Assembly: GCF_017916295.1 (NCBI RefSeq)
Contig: NZ_JAFMSS010000015.1
Coordinates: 1-64,000 of the forward strand
Length of the DNA: 64,000 bases
Reading direction: 5' to 3'
Source: Rubellimicrobium arenae
GTDB lineage: Bacteria > Pseudomonadota > Alphaproteobacteria > Rhodobacterales > Rhodobacteraceae
A program made the translations under genes and the position numbers. Of the stretch, positions 53,680-63,332 are shown piece by piece. Under the pieces are notes generated by a model that saw only the letters and a list, made by a program, of their open reading frames with translations, was not told the DNA's origin and did not search any database. Each line of letters begins with the position of its first letter. Within the stretch, counting starts at the first letter, position 1.

Positions 53680-54570
53680 ATGCGAGCGTTCCTGTCCTCG
53701 AAGAAGGCCGCGCCCTGGCTCTTCCTGAGCCCGGTCATCCTGTTCGCGCTGGTCTTCTTCGTCCTGCCCGTGGTCTTCGCGGCCTATGTCAGCCTGACCA
53801 CCTGGGATTCGCTGACGCCGCCCCGCTGGGTGGGCCTGCGCAACTACGAGTACCTCCTGACCCGCGACCCGGTCTTCCTCCGGACGCTTTGGCAGACGCT
53901 CTACTTCGCGATCGGCACGCTGGCGATCGGCGTGCCCCTGGCGCTGGTCCTGGCCTACGCCTTCAGCCGGTCGCGGCACCAGGGGCTGTGGCGGGTGCTC
54001 TACACGGTGCCCATGGTCACGAACATCGTGGCGATCGGCTTCATCTTCTGGTTCGTGTTCCGGCAGACGGACGGGCTGCTCAACCGGGTCCTGGGGCTGT
54101 TCGGACTGCCGGGGCCGGGATGGCTGACCGACCCCGGCCTGGCCATGACCTCGGCCATCCTGGTCTTCGTGTGGATGGAGCTGGGGCGGAACATGCTCCT
54201 GTTCGCGGCCGGGCTGGGGAGCATCGACGAAAGCTACTACGAGGCCGCGAAGCTGGACGGGGCGGGGCACTGGCAGCTCTTCCGCTTCGTCACCCTGCCG
54301 CTGCTGCGGCCGACGCTCCTGTTCGTCGTCATCACCGGCTTCATCTCGGGCATGAGCTACTTCACCCTGATGCTGGTGCTGTTCCCGGGCACGCAGGGCG
54401 GTCCCAGCCGGGCGGCCCTGACCACGGGGCAGTACATGTACCAGATGGCCTTCGAGGACCTGAGGATGGGGCGCGCCTCGGCGGTGTCCTACATCCTCTT
54501 CGCCCTGGTGTCGGTGGTGACCCTGATCCAGCTCCGCGTGATGCGGCGCGGCGGCGTGGACGCGCACTGA
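53680..54570 (+). CDS. Carbohydrate ABC permease (MalF type)
   Basis: A 296-residue permease with six helices, opening APWLFLSPVILFALVFFVLPVVFAAYVSL. The coupling loop is ESYYEAAKLDGAGHWQLFRFVTLPLLRPT. It follows the binding protein by 31 bases and precedes the second permease by one base. The ATPase partner is not in this operon; the likely one is encoded at 60363-61424 on the other strand. Confidence 0.92.
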   Translation: MRAFLSSKKAAPWLFLSPVILFALVFFVLPVVFAAYVSLTTWDSLTPPRWVGLRNYEYLLTRDPVFLRTLWQTLYFAIGTLAIGVPLALVLAYAFSRSRHQGLWRVLYTVPMVTNIVAIGFIFWFVFRQTDGLLNRVLGLFGLPGPGWLTDPGLAMTSAILVFVWMELGRNMLLFAAGLGSIDESYYEAAKLDGAGHWQLFRFVTLPLLRPTLLFVVITGFISGMSYFTLMLVLFPGTQGGPSRAALTTGQYMYQMAFEDLRMGRASAVSYILFALVSVVTLIQLRVMRRGGVDAH

Positions 54571-54571
54571 G

Positions 54572-55534
54572 ATGGCGGACACCTCGCTTCCCGCCGCAGC
54601 GCCCGCGGTCGCCGCCCTGGCCGAGGCCGCCGCCGGCCCCCCTGTCCGGCCGGGCGGGCGCGGACGGCGGATCGCCTGGGCGGTGCTGACCTACACGCTC
54701 CTGACGCTGGGGGCGCTGGTCATGGTGCTGCCCTTCCTGGACATGCTGCTGGGGGCGCTGCGCACCCCGGCCGAGCGGCTGGCCCGGCCGCCGGTCTACT
54801 GGCCGCGTGACCCGCAATGGGGCAACTTCGTGCGCGTCTTCGACGAGCTGCCGCTCCTTCGGTGGCTGGCCAACAGCCTGGGGGTGACGGCCGCCATCAC
54901 CGTCCTGCAGATCCTCACCTCGGCGATGGGCGGCTATGCGCTGGCCAAGTTCCACTTCCGCGGGCGGCTGGGGATGTTCCGCTTCGCCGTCGGGGCGCAG
55001 ATGTTCCCCTTCTTCATCTTCCTGATCCCATGGTTTTTCATCCTGCGCTACTTCCCGCTGGTGGGGGGGAACAACCTCCTTGGGGTGGGCGGGATGGGGC
55101 TCCTGGGCTCCTATGCCGCGCTGGTCCTGCCCTTTGCCGTGTCGTGGTACGGCATCTTCCTCATGCGGCAGTTCTTCCTGGCGATCCCCGACGAGCTCCT
55201 GGACGCCGCGCGCATGGACGGGGCGGGGGAGTTCTACATCTTCTTCCGCATCGCGCTGCCGCTGGTGGGGTCCGGCCTCGCCACGCTGGCCATCTTCGTT
55301 TTCCTGTATCACTGGAACGAGGTGCTTTGGACCATGACGGTCACGCGCACCGCCCCGGACCTCCAGACCCTGCCGGTGGGCATCTACCTCCTGCGGGGCG
55401 CCTTCGAGCAGGAGGCCACAAAATCGCTCCAACAAGCGGCGATCTGCGTCTCAGTTTTGCCTGTGTTGATTGTTTTCCTCGCCCTGCAGCGTTACTACGT
55501 CGCTAGCGTGACCTCGGGAAGCGTCAAGGGCTGA
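54572..55534 (+). CDS. Carbohydrate ABC permease (MalG type)
   Basis: A 320-residue permease. A polar N-terminal tail of about 35 residues precedes the first helix (WAVLTYTLLTLGALVMVLPFLDMLL). The coupling loop is DELLDAARMDGAGEFYIFFRIALPLVGSG. The last 40 codons are less GC-rich than the rest. It ends SVKG, a common end for this family, and is followed after 2 bases by the 116-residue unknown. Confidence 0.92.
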   Translation: MADTSLPAAAPAVAALAEAAAGPPVRPGGRGRRIAWAVLTYTLLTLGALVMVLPFLDMLLGALRTPAERLARPPVYWPRDPQWGNFVRVFDELPLLRWLANSLGVTAAITVLQILTSAMGGYALAKFHFRGRLGMFRFAVGAQMFPFFIFLIPWFFILRYFPLVGGNNLLGVGGMGLLGSYAALVLPFAVSWYGIFLMRQFFLAIPDELLDAARMDGAGEFYIFFRIALPLVGSGLATLAIFVFLYHWNEVLWTMTVTRTAPDLQTLPVGIYLLRGAFEQEATKSLQQAAICVSVLPVLIVFLALQRYYVASVTSGSVKG

Positions 55535-55536
55535 TC

Positions 55537-55887
55537 ATGATAAACTTCTCTCTGCCTCCCCTCCCCGAGGAGGAGGTGGATGCACGCCTGGCCGACATGG
55601 ATCGGCTGGGCTCCCGCGATTACGCGGAGATCGGCGTCCCCATGTTCCTGGTGGCCGAGGACCTGACCGGCCATGCGCCCCGCCGCATCGCCCATGACGG
55701 CACGGGGCGGATCCTCGCCCTGCTGCTGGCCGAGGGGGTCGAGGCGCTGCGGACCCGCCGGCCGGATCTCGATGCCGACGACATCGCCCGCCTGATCGAG
55801 GCCCTGGCCGACCGGCATTTCCTGTCGCTGGCCACGCCCGCCTTTTCCCGCGCGACGGACCTTCACCCCGCCGCCGAGGCCGGCTGA
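55537..55887 (+). CDS. Hypothetical protein in the glycoside ABC operon
   Basis: A 116-residue, probably cytosolic protein with no signal peptide or membrane helix. It is mostly helical and acidic (LPPLPEEEVDARLADMDRLGSRDYAEIG near the start). I recognise no family. It sits 2 bases after the permease stop and overlaps the first NodB-like gene by one base, so it is certainly part of the operon and is likely a real gene. Confidence 0.75.
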   Translation: MINFSLPPLPEEEVDARLADMDRLGSRDYAEIGVPMFLVAEDLTGHAPRRIAHDGTGRILALLLAEGVEALRTRRPDLDADDIARLIEALADRHFLSLATPAFSRATDLHPAAEAG

Positions 55888-56594
55888 TGGGCGAGCTGCT
55901 GCTGCCCGGCACCTTCGACGACACGCTGAACGCGCTGGTGCGCGGGCTGTCGGCGGGGCGGATGCTGCGCGTGGTGAACTTCCACGCCACCCCCAGCTAC
56001 CGGCGCGAGGAGTATCGCCGCCAGTTCGCGACCTATGCGAAGCTGTTCGCGCCCATCACCTTCGAGAACTTCGATTCCGCCTTCGATGGCACCTGGACCG
56101 ATCCGCGCCCGGGCCTCATGCCCGTGCTCTTCGAGGGATTCCGCGACAACGTCGACGTGATGCTCCCCATCCTGGAGGAGTTCGGGTTCAAGGGCTGGTT
56201 CTTCGTGCCCTCGGCCTTTCCGGCGGTCGTGCCCGACATCCAGCGCAGCTACGCCAAGGCCCACAAGCTGCACCTGCCCCGCAAGGACGAATACCCCGGC
56301 GAGCGTGTGGTGATGACCTGGGACGAGGCGCGGGACCTGGCGAACCGGGGCCACGGCTTCGCCTGCCATTCGCGCAGCCATTTCGAGCTCACGCCCGAGA
56401 CGCCGGACCATGTCCTGTGGGACGAGATCCACACCGCCGCCAACGAGATGCGGGCGGGCCTGGGCTGGCCGGTGGAGATCTTCTGCTGGCTGCACGGGGC
56501 CGAGGCGGGGATCAACCCCCGCGCCGACGCCATGCTGCGCGAGGCCGGGTTCCGCTACCTGTTCTCCAACTTCAAGGTCCAGAGGCTCGCGTGA
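55887..56594 (+). CDS. NodB-like polysaccharide deacetylase homologue lacking the catalytic Asp pair (first copy)
   Basis: A 235-residue protein of the CE4 barrel fold, without a signal peptide. The region GLMPVLFEGFRDNVDVMLPILEEFGFKGWFFV aligns with the family ITFDDGYRDN motif. LFEG (residues 81-84) stands where the first strand should give F-D-D-G, so the catalytic base is Phe and the metal-binding Asp is Glu. The metal-binding HSRSH (161-165) is kept. It is therefore either a non-hydrolytic binder or an enzyme with a changed mechanism. It is followed with a one-base overlap by a paralogue with the same loss. The shared NFHxTP N-terminal motif marks this subfamily. Confidence 0.82.
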   Translation: MGELLLPGTFDDTLNALVRGLSAGRMLRVVNFHATPSYRREEYRRQFATYAKLFAPITFENFDSAFDGTWTDPRPGLMPVLFEGFRDNVDVMLPILEEFGFKGWFFVPSAFPAVVPDIQRSYAKAHKLHLPRKDEYPGERVVMTWDEARDLANRGHGFACHSRSHFELTPETPDHVLWDEIHTAANEMRAGLGWPVEIFCWLHGAEAGINPRADAMLREAGFRYLFSNFKVQRLA

Positions 56595-57292
56595 TGGACG
56601 CGGGGGCCCTGGTCCGCGCCTTCGCGACCGGGGCGCCGGTCCATGCGGTGAACTTCCACAACACGCCCCGGCATCGGGCGGCCGAGTACGACCGGGAGCT
56701 GGCCGCCCTGGCCGAGCGGTTCGTCGCCGCGACCGAGGACGACCTGGCCACCTATCTCGCGACCGGGGATTGGCCCCGCCGACGCCCCGGCGTGGTGATC
56801 GCGCTCTACAACGGCTACCGGAACAACTTCGACGTGGTCCGGCCCCTGCTGGAGAAGCACGGCCTGCATGGCTGGTTCTTCGTGGCCAGCGGCTATGTCG
56901 ACTGCCCGCCCGACGAGCAGCTGGCCTTCGGCGCGGCGCATGCGCTCAGGACCGTGAAGGACGAATACCCCGACGGACGCTATGCGCTCGGCTGGGACGA
57001 GATCCGGACGCTGGAGCGCGCAGGGCACGTGATCGCGAGCCATACGCGCAGCCACACCCGCGTCGCTCTGGACGACGCCGCCGCCCTCGAGGCCGAGATC
57101 GTGGGATCCCAGGCGGACTTCGTGCGCGAGCTGGGGCACCCGGTCCGTGCCTTCGCCTGGCTGTCCGGCGGGGCCTATGGCGAGAACCCTCTCGCGGATG
57201 CCGCCGTGGACCGCGCCGGCTACGAGTTCCTGTTCTCGAACTTCCGCATCCAGAGGCTGCCGGGCGCGCCCGACCTCAGGCCTGGGGCCTGA
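56594..57292 (+). CDS. NodB-like polysaccharide deacetylase homologue lacking the catalytic Asp pair (second copy)
   Basis: A 232-residue paralogue of the preceding protein (NFHNTP, GWFFVASGY, DEYPDGRYALGWDEI, HTRSH at 150-154, FLFSNFRIQRLPG). Motif 1 reads LYNG at residues 71-74, so both Asp residues are replaced (Tyr, Asn). The two copies differ throughout, so the duplication is old and both have been kept. The start shares a base with the upstream stop. The 3' end overlaps the converging bicupin gene by 17 bases. Confidence 0.82.
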   Translation: MDAGALVRAFATGAPVHAVNFHNTPRHRAAEYDRELAALAERFVAATEDDLATYLATGDWPRRRPGVVIALYNGYRNNFDVVRPLLEKHGLHGWFFVASGYVDCPPDEQLAFGAAHALRTVKDEYPDGRYALGWDEIRTLERAGHVIASHTRSHTRVALDDAAALEAEIVGSQADFVRELGHPVRAFAWLSGGAYGENPLADAAVDRAGYEFLFSNFRIQRLPGAPDLRPGA

Positions 57293-57923
57293 GCGCGGCC
57301 ACCACCAGCACCTCGCCCTCGCCGGTCACGTGGGCGTTCTCGCCGGGCGGAAGGGCGAGCGTGTGGCCGGGCGGAAGCTCCTGCGTCCCGGCTCCGTGCG
57401 TCAGCGTGGCGGGGCCAGTCACGTGCACGAGCCGCTCGACCTCGCTGCCCAGGCCCGCCGAGGCGTCGGTCTCCCCCGCCAGGGACAGGAGCCGGAGGCG
57501 GAGCCGCTCGACCGGCTCCTCGATGGCGAGAAGGCCCTCGACGGGCCGGTAGGCGCGGGGGGCCGATCCGCCATGGGGCCGCGCGCGCGCGTAGGCGACG
57601 GTGGCCGGCACCAGCGGCACGAGCTCGTAATGGTGGCGCGGCGGCAGGTAGACGGCCCAGTCCCCGTCGGCGTCGAGCTGGAACGCGACCTCCTCGGGGC
57701 CGCCGGTGACCGCGATGGACACCGCGCCGGCCAGCAGGACCACGAGAACCTCGTCCTCCTCGGCCTCGCCCCGGACGGTGGTGCCGTCGGCGAAGTCGTA
57801 GATCCGGAGGCTCAGCAGGTCCGAGAACCCGGTGGCGGCGCGGTCGATGTCCACCGGGCGCGGAGTCGGGCCGACTCCGGGGAGGTCGACGGTCCGGTCG
57901 AAGTCGGGCTCGATGACCTTCAT
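57276..57923 (-). CDS. Bicupin protein (IolB/KduI-like)
   Basis: A 215-residue protein with two cupin-like halves. Half 1 has VYLPPRHHYELVPLVPAT; half 2 has LPPGHTLALPPGENAHVTGEGEVLVVAAL. It resembles 5-deoxyglucuronate or 5-keto-4-deoxyuronate isomerases in layout but is shorter than the usual 270 residues, so isomerase activity is only a guess. A strong AAAGGAA site precedes the ATG. It is last in the minus-strand operon after the GH4 enzyme, consistent with processing the sugar released. Confidence 0.7.
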   Translation of the reverse strand: MKVIEPDFDRTVDLPGVGPTPRPVDIDRAATGFSDLLSLRIYDFADGTTVRGEAEEDEVLVVLLAGAVSIAVTGGPEEVAFQLDADGDWAVYLPPRHHYELVPLVPATVAYARARPHGGSAPRAYRPVEGLLAIEEPVERLRLRLLSLAGETDASAGLGSEVERLVHVTGPATLTHGAGTQELPPGHTLALPPGENAHVTGEGEVLVVAALRPQA

Positions 57924-57934
57924 GGGCGTTCCTT

Positions 57935-59311
57935 TCAGGCGAACTGCGGCAGATGCGGGGCGTGGGCGGCCAGGAGGTCGTCGCGAAGCGCGCGGGCCGC
58001 CGCGGGGTCGGTGACGCCGCCATCGGCGAGCATCGCCTCCAGCATCGCCTCGCGGTCGCCCGCCACGGCGGCCTCCACGGTCAGCTCCACGGCGTGGATC
58101 TTGGCCCGGAGCTTTTCGACCAGGGGCTCGGACAGGTCGTCGGCCAGAAGCGGCACGAACCCGGCCCCGGTCGCGGCGGCGTTGCATTCGATGACGGCGT
58201 CGCGGGGCAGCCAGGGGGCCTGGCCCCGGTTCGGGATGTTCACGCTGAACACGCCCCGCCTGTCGTCCATCAGCGAATGCATGATCTGGAGGAGCTGCTC
58301 GCTTTCGCCGGGCAGGTTGTCCCAGCGGTCCTGCGGCAGCGGGTCGGGCGAACGGGCCAGGGCCAGCATGTCGGCATACCACTGGTCGCCCAGCTGGATC
58401 CGCTTGTCGATCGGGAAGGCCTCGCGGCCCAACCGGCGGCCATGGTAGGCTCCGCCGGGGAAAAGCTCGGGGAAGAACTCGACCGCGTGGCGGTCCATGG
58501 CGCAGGGAAAGACGCCGTGGGCTTCGAAGACCCCCCAGGAGAAGGGGTCGTCGGCGTAGCGCGGCGTCCGGCCCTCGGGCACGATGTTGGGCCATTCGTC
58601 CTTGCCCGCGATCTCGGCCTCGAGCGTGCGCTTCTGCTCCGAAAGCCGCTGCCGGAGGAGCGGCGCCGCGTCCTGGCCGCGGAGGAAGAGGCGCGTCAGG
58701 AAGGTGAGGTGGTTAAGGCCCACGCCGAGCGAGGTGACCGAGCCCGGCTCCGTCCCTAGGAAGCGGGCGATCTGGTGCTCCACATGCGTCACGCCGTGGC
58801 AGAGGCCCACCACCGGGACGCGCGTCTCGCGGCGGATGGCCCGGCAGATCGCCGTCATCGGGTTGGAGTAGTTGAAGAAGTGGGCCCGCGGGCAGAGCCG
58901 GTCAACGTCCCGCGCGATGTCCAGCATGGGCGGGATCATCCGCATCGCGCGGGAGATGCCGCCGGGCAGCATGGTGTCGCCCACCGGCTGCCAGATGCCG
59001 TGCCGGCGCGGGATTTCGATGTCCTGCTGCCAGCCGGGACGGCCGCCGACGGCGATGGTGGTCACGACGAAATGGGCGCCGGGCAGCACCTCGCGCCGGT
59101 CGGTCGTGGAGATCACCGGGATGCGCGCGCCCTTGGCGGCGAGCATCTTGGCCACGAGCCGGTCGACGGCCTCCAGGGTCACCGGATCGATGTCGACGAG
59201 GGCGATGTCCCAGGCGTCCTCCTCTTCGGCGAGGATGATGTCGGCGACGAGGCGCTGGGTGAAGACCGTGCTTCCCGCGCCGATCAGGACCACCTTCTTG
59301 CGTTCCGGCAT
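57935..59311 (-). CDS. GH4-family glycosidase (NAD and Mn dependent)
   Basis: A 458-residue enzyme of the alpha-glucosidase/alpha-galactosidase/galacturonidase family 4. The NAD site is VVLIGAGSTVFTQRLVADI. The metal and catalytic region includes FFNYSNPMTAI and GLCHGVTH (Cys and His metal ligands), with GLNHLTFLTRL following. Family 4 enzymes cleave by oxidation at C3 and elimination, and accept alpha or beta linkages. The operon with a hydroxyacid dehydrogenase and a bicupin suggests a uronic or otherwise modified glycoside. Its stop is 11 bases before the bicupin start. Confidence 0.88.
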   Translation of the reverse strand: MPERKKVVLIGAGSTVFTQRLVADIILAEEEDAWDIALVDIDPVTLEAVDRLVAKMLAAKGARIPVISTTDRREVLPGAHFVVTTIAVGGRPGWQQDIEIPRRHGIWQPVGDTMLPGGISRAMRMIPPMLDIARDVDRLCPRAHFFNYSNPMTAICRAIRRETRVPVVGLCHGVTHVEHQIARFLGTEPGSVTSLGVGLNHLTFLTRLFLRGQDAAPLLRQRLSEQKRTLEAEIAGKDEWPNIVPEGRTPRYADDPFSWGVFEAHGVFPCAMDRHAVEFFPELFPGGAYHGRRLGREAFPIDKRIQLGDQWYADMLALARSPDPLPQDRWDNLPGESEQLLQIMHSLMDDRRGVFSVNIPNRGQAPWLPRDAVIECNAAATGAGFVPLLADDLSEPLVEKLRAKIHAVELTVEAAVAGDREAMLEAMLADGGVTDPAAARALRDDLLAAHAPHLPQFA

Positions 59312-59366
59312 GGCTTCCTCCGCAGGGGGGCCCTTGTCCGCATCGGACGGGGCCGGGTCGATCCGG

Positions 59367-60359
59367 TCACAGGGGGCGGAATGCCCCCGGGTTGATGGCG
59401 TCGGGCGGCAGGCGTCCCTCGAGCGCCGCCAGGGCGTTGTTCACCGCCCGCACGGCGGCGTTCACCTTGGCCGAGGCCGCGAGCCCTGCCTGGTGCGGCG
59501 TCAGGATCACGTTGTCGAGCTCGAAGAGCGGGCTGTCGTACAGGGGCTCGTGCTCGAAGACGTCCAGGGCCGCGCCGGCGATGCGGCGGTCGCGCAGGGC
59601 CTCGATCAGGGCGGGCTCGTCGATCAGCTCGCCCCGGGCGATGTTGACCAGATAGGCCGAGGACTTCATCAGCGCGATCTCCCGCGGGCCGATCATGCGG
59701 CGGGTGCCGTCGTTCAACGAGGCGTAAAGGCTGACCACGTCGGATTCGCGCAGCAGCGTGTCGAGGTCCACATGGGTCAGGCCAACCTGCGCGGCGAACT
59801 CCGGGTCCGGCGTGCGGGTGTGGCCCAGGAGGCGCATCCCGAAGGCCGCCGCGCGCCGGGCCGCCGCCCGCCCGATCGGGCCCAGCCCCACGATGCCCAG
59901 CGTGGCCCCGTAAAGGTCGAGGCTGGTCTGCGTGCGGCTGGCCCAGAGCCCCTGCCGGATGGCGATGTCGCCCGTCCGGATCTGGCGCGTGGCGGCAAGG
60001 ATGAGCCCCAGCGAGAACTCGGCGCATTGCTCCGCGTTCACGCCCTTGACGTTGGTGACGACGATGCCGCGCCGCGTGGCCGCCTCCAGGTCCACGTTGT
60101 CGCTGCCCGAGGTGTGCAGCGCGATGATGCGTGCCCGGGGCGTCAGGTCCAGCGCCGCCCCGTCGAGGCCCATGAGCCGCCCCGTCACGATGGCGTCCGC
60201 GCGTGCGATGTCGGCCAGCCCGGCCGCCGCGATCTCCTGGAAGGGAACCAGCCCGTCCACATAGGTCACGTGATGGCCCGACCGGTCCAGCGCGGCGACC
60301 GCCGCCGGCAGGTCGCGCAGGGAATCCGAGACGACGACGATGTTGCGGGGCGGGCGCAC
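59367..60359 (-). CDS. D-2-hydroxyacid dehydrogenase (NAD-dependent)
   Basis: A 330-residue member of the D-isomer 2-hydroxyacid dehydrogenase family. The nucleotide site is LGIVGLGPIGRAAARRA. The catalytic Arg is in VNIARGELIDEPAL, the Glu in LDVFEHEPL and the His in LTPHQAGLAAS. It begins with a GTG at 60359, 3 bases after the ATPase stop. It may act on 2-keto/hydroxy acids such as hydroxypyruvate or glyoxylate formed from uronic sugars. The substrate is not evident. Confidence 0.85.
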   Translation of the reverse strand: MRPPRNIVVVSDSLRDLPAAVAALDRSGHHVTYVDGLVPFQEIAAAGLADIARADAIVTGRLMGLDGAALDLTPRARIIALHTSGSDNVDLEAATRRGIVVTNVKGVNAEQCAEFSLGLILAATRQIRTGDIAIRQGLWASRTQTSLDLYGATLGIVGLGPIGRAAARRAAAFGMRLLGHTRTPDPEFAAQVGLTHVDLDTLLRESDVVSLYASLNDGTRRMIGPREIALMKSSAYLVNIARGELIDEPALIEALRDRRIAGAALDVFEHEPLYDSPLFELDNVILTPHQAGLAASAKVNAAVRAVNNALAALEGRLPPDAINPGAFRPL

Positions 60360-60362
60360 GGA

Positions 60363-61424
<1,062 letters not shown>

Positions 61425-61453
61425 GCTCGTCCCCCGTTTCCAGTCGGAAAGAT

Positions 61454-61492
61454 ACGCCCGGCAGGGCGTGTGGCAACAGCGCGCCGCCACAC
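61454..61492. repeat. Adjacent inverted repeats between genes
   Basis: ACGCCC/GGGCGT (61454-61469, 4-base loop) and GTGTGGC/GCCACAC (61468-61474 and 61486-61492) overlap in the gap between the oxidoreductase and the ATPase gene, both on the minus strand. They could end the oxidoreductase transcript or lie in the ATPase leader. No U-tract is present. Confidence 0.35.
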
Positions 61493-61517
61493 CGGACATG
61501 GCCCGGGCCGAGGGCCG

Positions 61518-62111
61518 TCAGGCCGGCAGCCGGGCGATGCGCGCGCGGACCCGGGCCAGGAACCGGTCCCGCTGGGCCGTGGTCGAGCTGTCCATGTCAT
61601 GGAGGGCCAGCCAGAAGGTCCGGGTCCGAAGCCCCGTGCAGCCCAGCAGGCCCCGCAGCAGGATCTTGCGTCCGGGCGCCCCCATCACCAGCGACCAGAG
61701 CCACCGCGAGGAGCCCAGCGTCGTGACCACCCCCATCACCCGGATCCGGGTCAGCGCGGGCTCGAGCCCCTTGGGGCCCAGCTGGAACGCGACGCCCGTC
61801 CGCCACACCCGGTCGAGCCATCCCTTGAGGATCGCGGGCTGGCCGTACCACCAGGTCGGGTAGACGAAGACGATCCCCTCGGCCCAGCGCAGATGCCGGA
61901 TGTGCCGCAGGAGCACGGGGTCCCTGGGCGGCGCGCCTTCGTTGTAGCCCCGCCGCTCCTCGGCGCCCATGACCGGGTCGAAGCCTTCGGCGCACAGATC
62001 CAGGGCGCGGACCTCGTGGCCCGCCGCCTCCGCCGCCTCGACGACCGTTCGGAACAGGGCCGTCCCGAAGCTTTCCGGGACGGGATGGGCATGGACCACG
62101 AGAAGGCGCAT
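61518..62111 (-). CDS. Flavodoxin-fold NAD(P)H-dependent oxidoreductase
   Basis: A 197-residue enzyme of the NQO1/MdaB-like flavodoxin-2 family. The FMN/FAD phosphate loop is AHPVPESFGTAL. The middle motif FVYPTWWYGQPAILKGWLDRVWRTGVAF is typical, as is the short GxxG region near GVVTTLGSSRW. It probably reduces quinones or other electrophiles. It begins one base past the aldo/keto reductase stop, so the two form an operon. Confidence 0.87.
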   Translation of the reverse strand: MRLLVVHAHPVPESFGTALFRTVVEAAEAAGHEVRALDLCAEGFDPVMGAEERRGYNEGAPPRDPVLLRHIRHLRWAEGIVFVYPTWWYGQPAILKGWLDRVWRTGVAFQLGPKGLEPALTRIRVMGVVTTLGSSRWLWSLVMGAPGRKILLRGLLGCTGLRTRTFWLALHDMDSSTTAQRDRFLARVRARIARLPA

Positions 62112-62112
62112 G

Positions 62113-63102
62113 TCAGAACCGGCGCGGCGCGTCGGGCTTGTTCCTCACCACGCCCTCGATCGCGTCCATGACATCGGGGGTGAGCGTCCCGACCGCGTCC
62201 ATGGCGGCAAGGTTGTCCTGCAGCTGCGACAGCCGCGACGCCCCCAGGATCACCGTGGACACGCGCGGGTTCCGGAGGCACCAGGCCAGCGCAAGATGCG
62301 TGAGGCTGATGCCGGCGCCGTCCGCGATCCCCTGCAGGTCCCGGATCTGGCGCAGGCGGTCCTGCCCCTTCTCGCCCTCGAACTGCTCGCGCAGCCATTC
62401 GTAGCCCGGGAGCGCGGCGCGGCTGTCCTGGGGGATGCCGTCGTTGTACTTGCCGGTCAGCAGGCCCGAGGCCAGCGGCGACCAGATGGTCGTGCCGAGG
62501 CCGTAGGTGTCGTAGAGCGGCAGGTAGTCGCCCTCGACCTTCTGGCGCTCGAAGAGGTTGTACTGCGGCTGCTCCATGGTGGGCGGGGTCATGCGCCATT
62601 CGCGGGCGACCTGATGCGCCTCGGTGATCTGCTGGGCGGACCATTCGGAGGTGCCCCAGTAGAGCACCTTGCCCTGCCGGACGAGGTTGTCCATCGCCCG
62701 CACCGTTTCCTCGATGGGGGTGTCCACGTCGGGGCGGTGGCAGAAGTAGAGATCGAGATGATCGACCTGGAGGCGCCGCAGGGCGGCGTGGCAGGCCTCG
62801 GTCACGTGCTTGGCCGAGAGGCCGCGCTGCGTGGGCTTGCTTCCGCCCCAGAACACCTTGGACGACACGATCCAGGTCTCGCGCGGCCAGCCGAGCTCCT
62901 TGAGGGCTTGGCCCATCACGACCTCGGACTGGCCCTGCTCGTAGCCTTCGGCGTTGTCGAAGAAGTTGACGCCGGCGTCGTAGGCTTCGGTCAGCAGCTC
63001 CTTGGCCAGCCGGGTGTCCACCTGCTTGGCGAAGGTCACCCAGGAGCCGAAGGACAGGGCGCTGACCTGCAGCCCCGATTTCCCGAGGCGACGATATTCC
63101 AT
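62113..63102 (-). CDS. Aldo/keto reductase (potassium-channel beta-subunit-like)
   Basis: A 329-residue TIM-barrel oxidoreductase. The tetrad is visible: Asp and Tyr in FFDNAEGY, Lys in VSSKVFWGG, His in YFCHRPDVDTP. NADPH-binding SPLASGLLTGKYN and VILGASRLSQLQDNL are seen. The closest type is the Kv-beta/YghZ group, which reduces aldehydes such as methylglyoxal. GGGAGAG precedes the ATG at 63102. It is divergent from the thiamine riboswitch region. Confidence 0.88.
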   Translation of the reverse strand: MEYRRLGKSGLQVSALSFGSWVTFAKQVDTRLAKELLTEAYDAGVNFFDNAEGYEQGQSEVVMGQALKELGWPRETWIVSSKVFWGGSKPTQRGLSAKHVTEACHAALRRLQVDHLDLYFCHRPDVDTPIEETVRAMDNLVRQGKVLYWGTSEWSAQQITEAHQVAREWRMTPPTMEQPQYNLFERQKVEGDYLPLYDTYGLGTTIWSPLASGLLTGKYNDGIPQDSRAALPGYEWLREQFEGEKGQDRLRQIRDLQGIADGAGISLTHLALAWCLRNPRVSTVILGASRLSQLQDNLAAMDAVGTLTPDVMDAIEGVVRNKPDAPRRF

Positions 63103-63200
63103 GGCATCTCTCCCGTGGCGATGTGCCGGCGTGACCCTAAGCCGGGGCTCGCGACGCGGAAAGGCCCTTGCGCGGTGCGGGCGCGCGGCTATGTTCCGCC

Positions 63201-63289
63201 CCACCTCGGGGTGCCCGGCAACGGGCTGAGATGCGATCTCCGCGAACCCGTCGAACCTGAACCGGCTAATACCGGCGGAGGGAAGGTGG
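63201..63289 (+). promoter_or_regulatory. TPP riboswitch (THI element)
   Basis: Conserved THI-box pieces occur in order: CGGGGTGCCC, GGGCTGAGATG, then GAACCTGAACCGGCTAAT, ACCGGCGGAGGGAAGG. The closing stem P1 is CCACCT (63201-63206) with AGGTGG (63284-63289). The element binds thiamine pyrophosphate and should repress the thiamine transport gene beginning at 63333. Confidence 0.93.
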
Positions 63290-63304
63290 CTCATCGGGAG
63301 CCTC

Positions 63305-63330
63305 GTTCGTCCGCCATCAGAAGGACGAAC
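63305..63330 (+). promoter_or_regulatory. Ribosome-site-sequestering hairpin after the TPP aptamer
   Basis: GTTCGTCC (63305-63312) pairs perfectly with GGACGAAC (63323-63330). The AAGGA ribosome site of thiB (63321-63325) lies in the loop end and 3' strand of the stem, so folding hides it. There is no U-tract, so control looks translational. GTTCG could alternatively pair with CGAAC stretches inside the aptamer (near 63244 and 63253), a possible switch. Confidence 0.65.
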
Positions 63331-63332
63331 CC

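Noticed and set aside
61454..61492. A strong terminator between the oxidoreductase and ATPase genes
   Set aside because: Two inverted repeats overlap here but no U-tract follows on either strand, so it is listed only as a low-confidence repeat.
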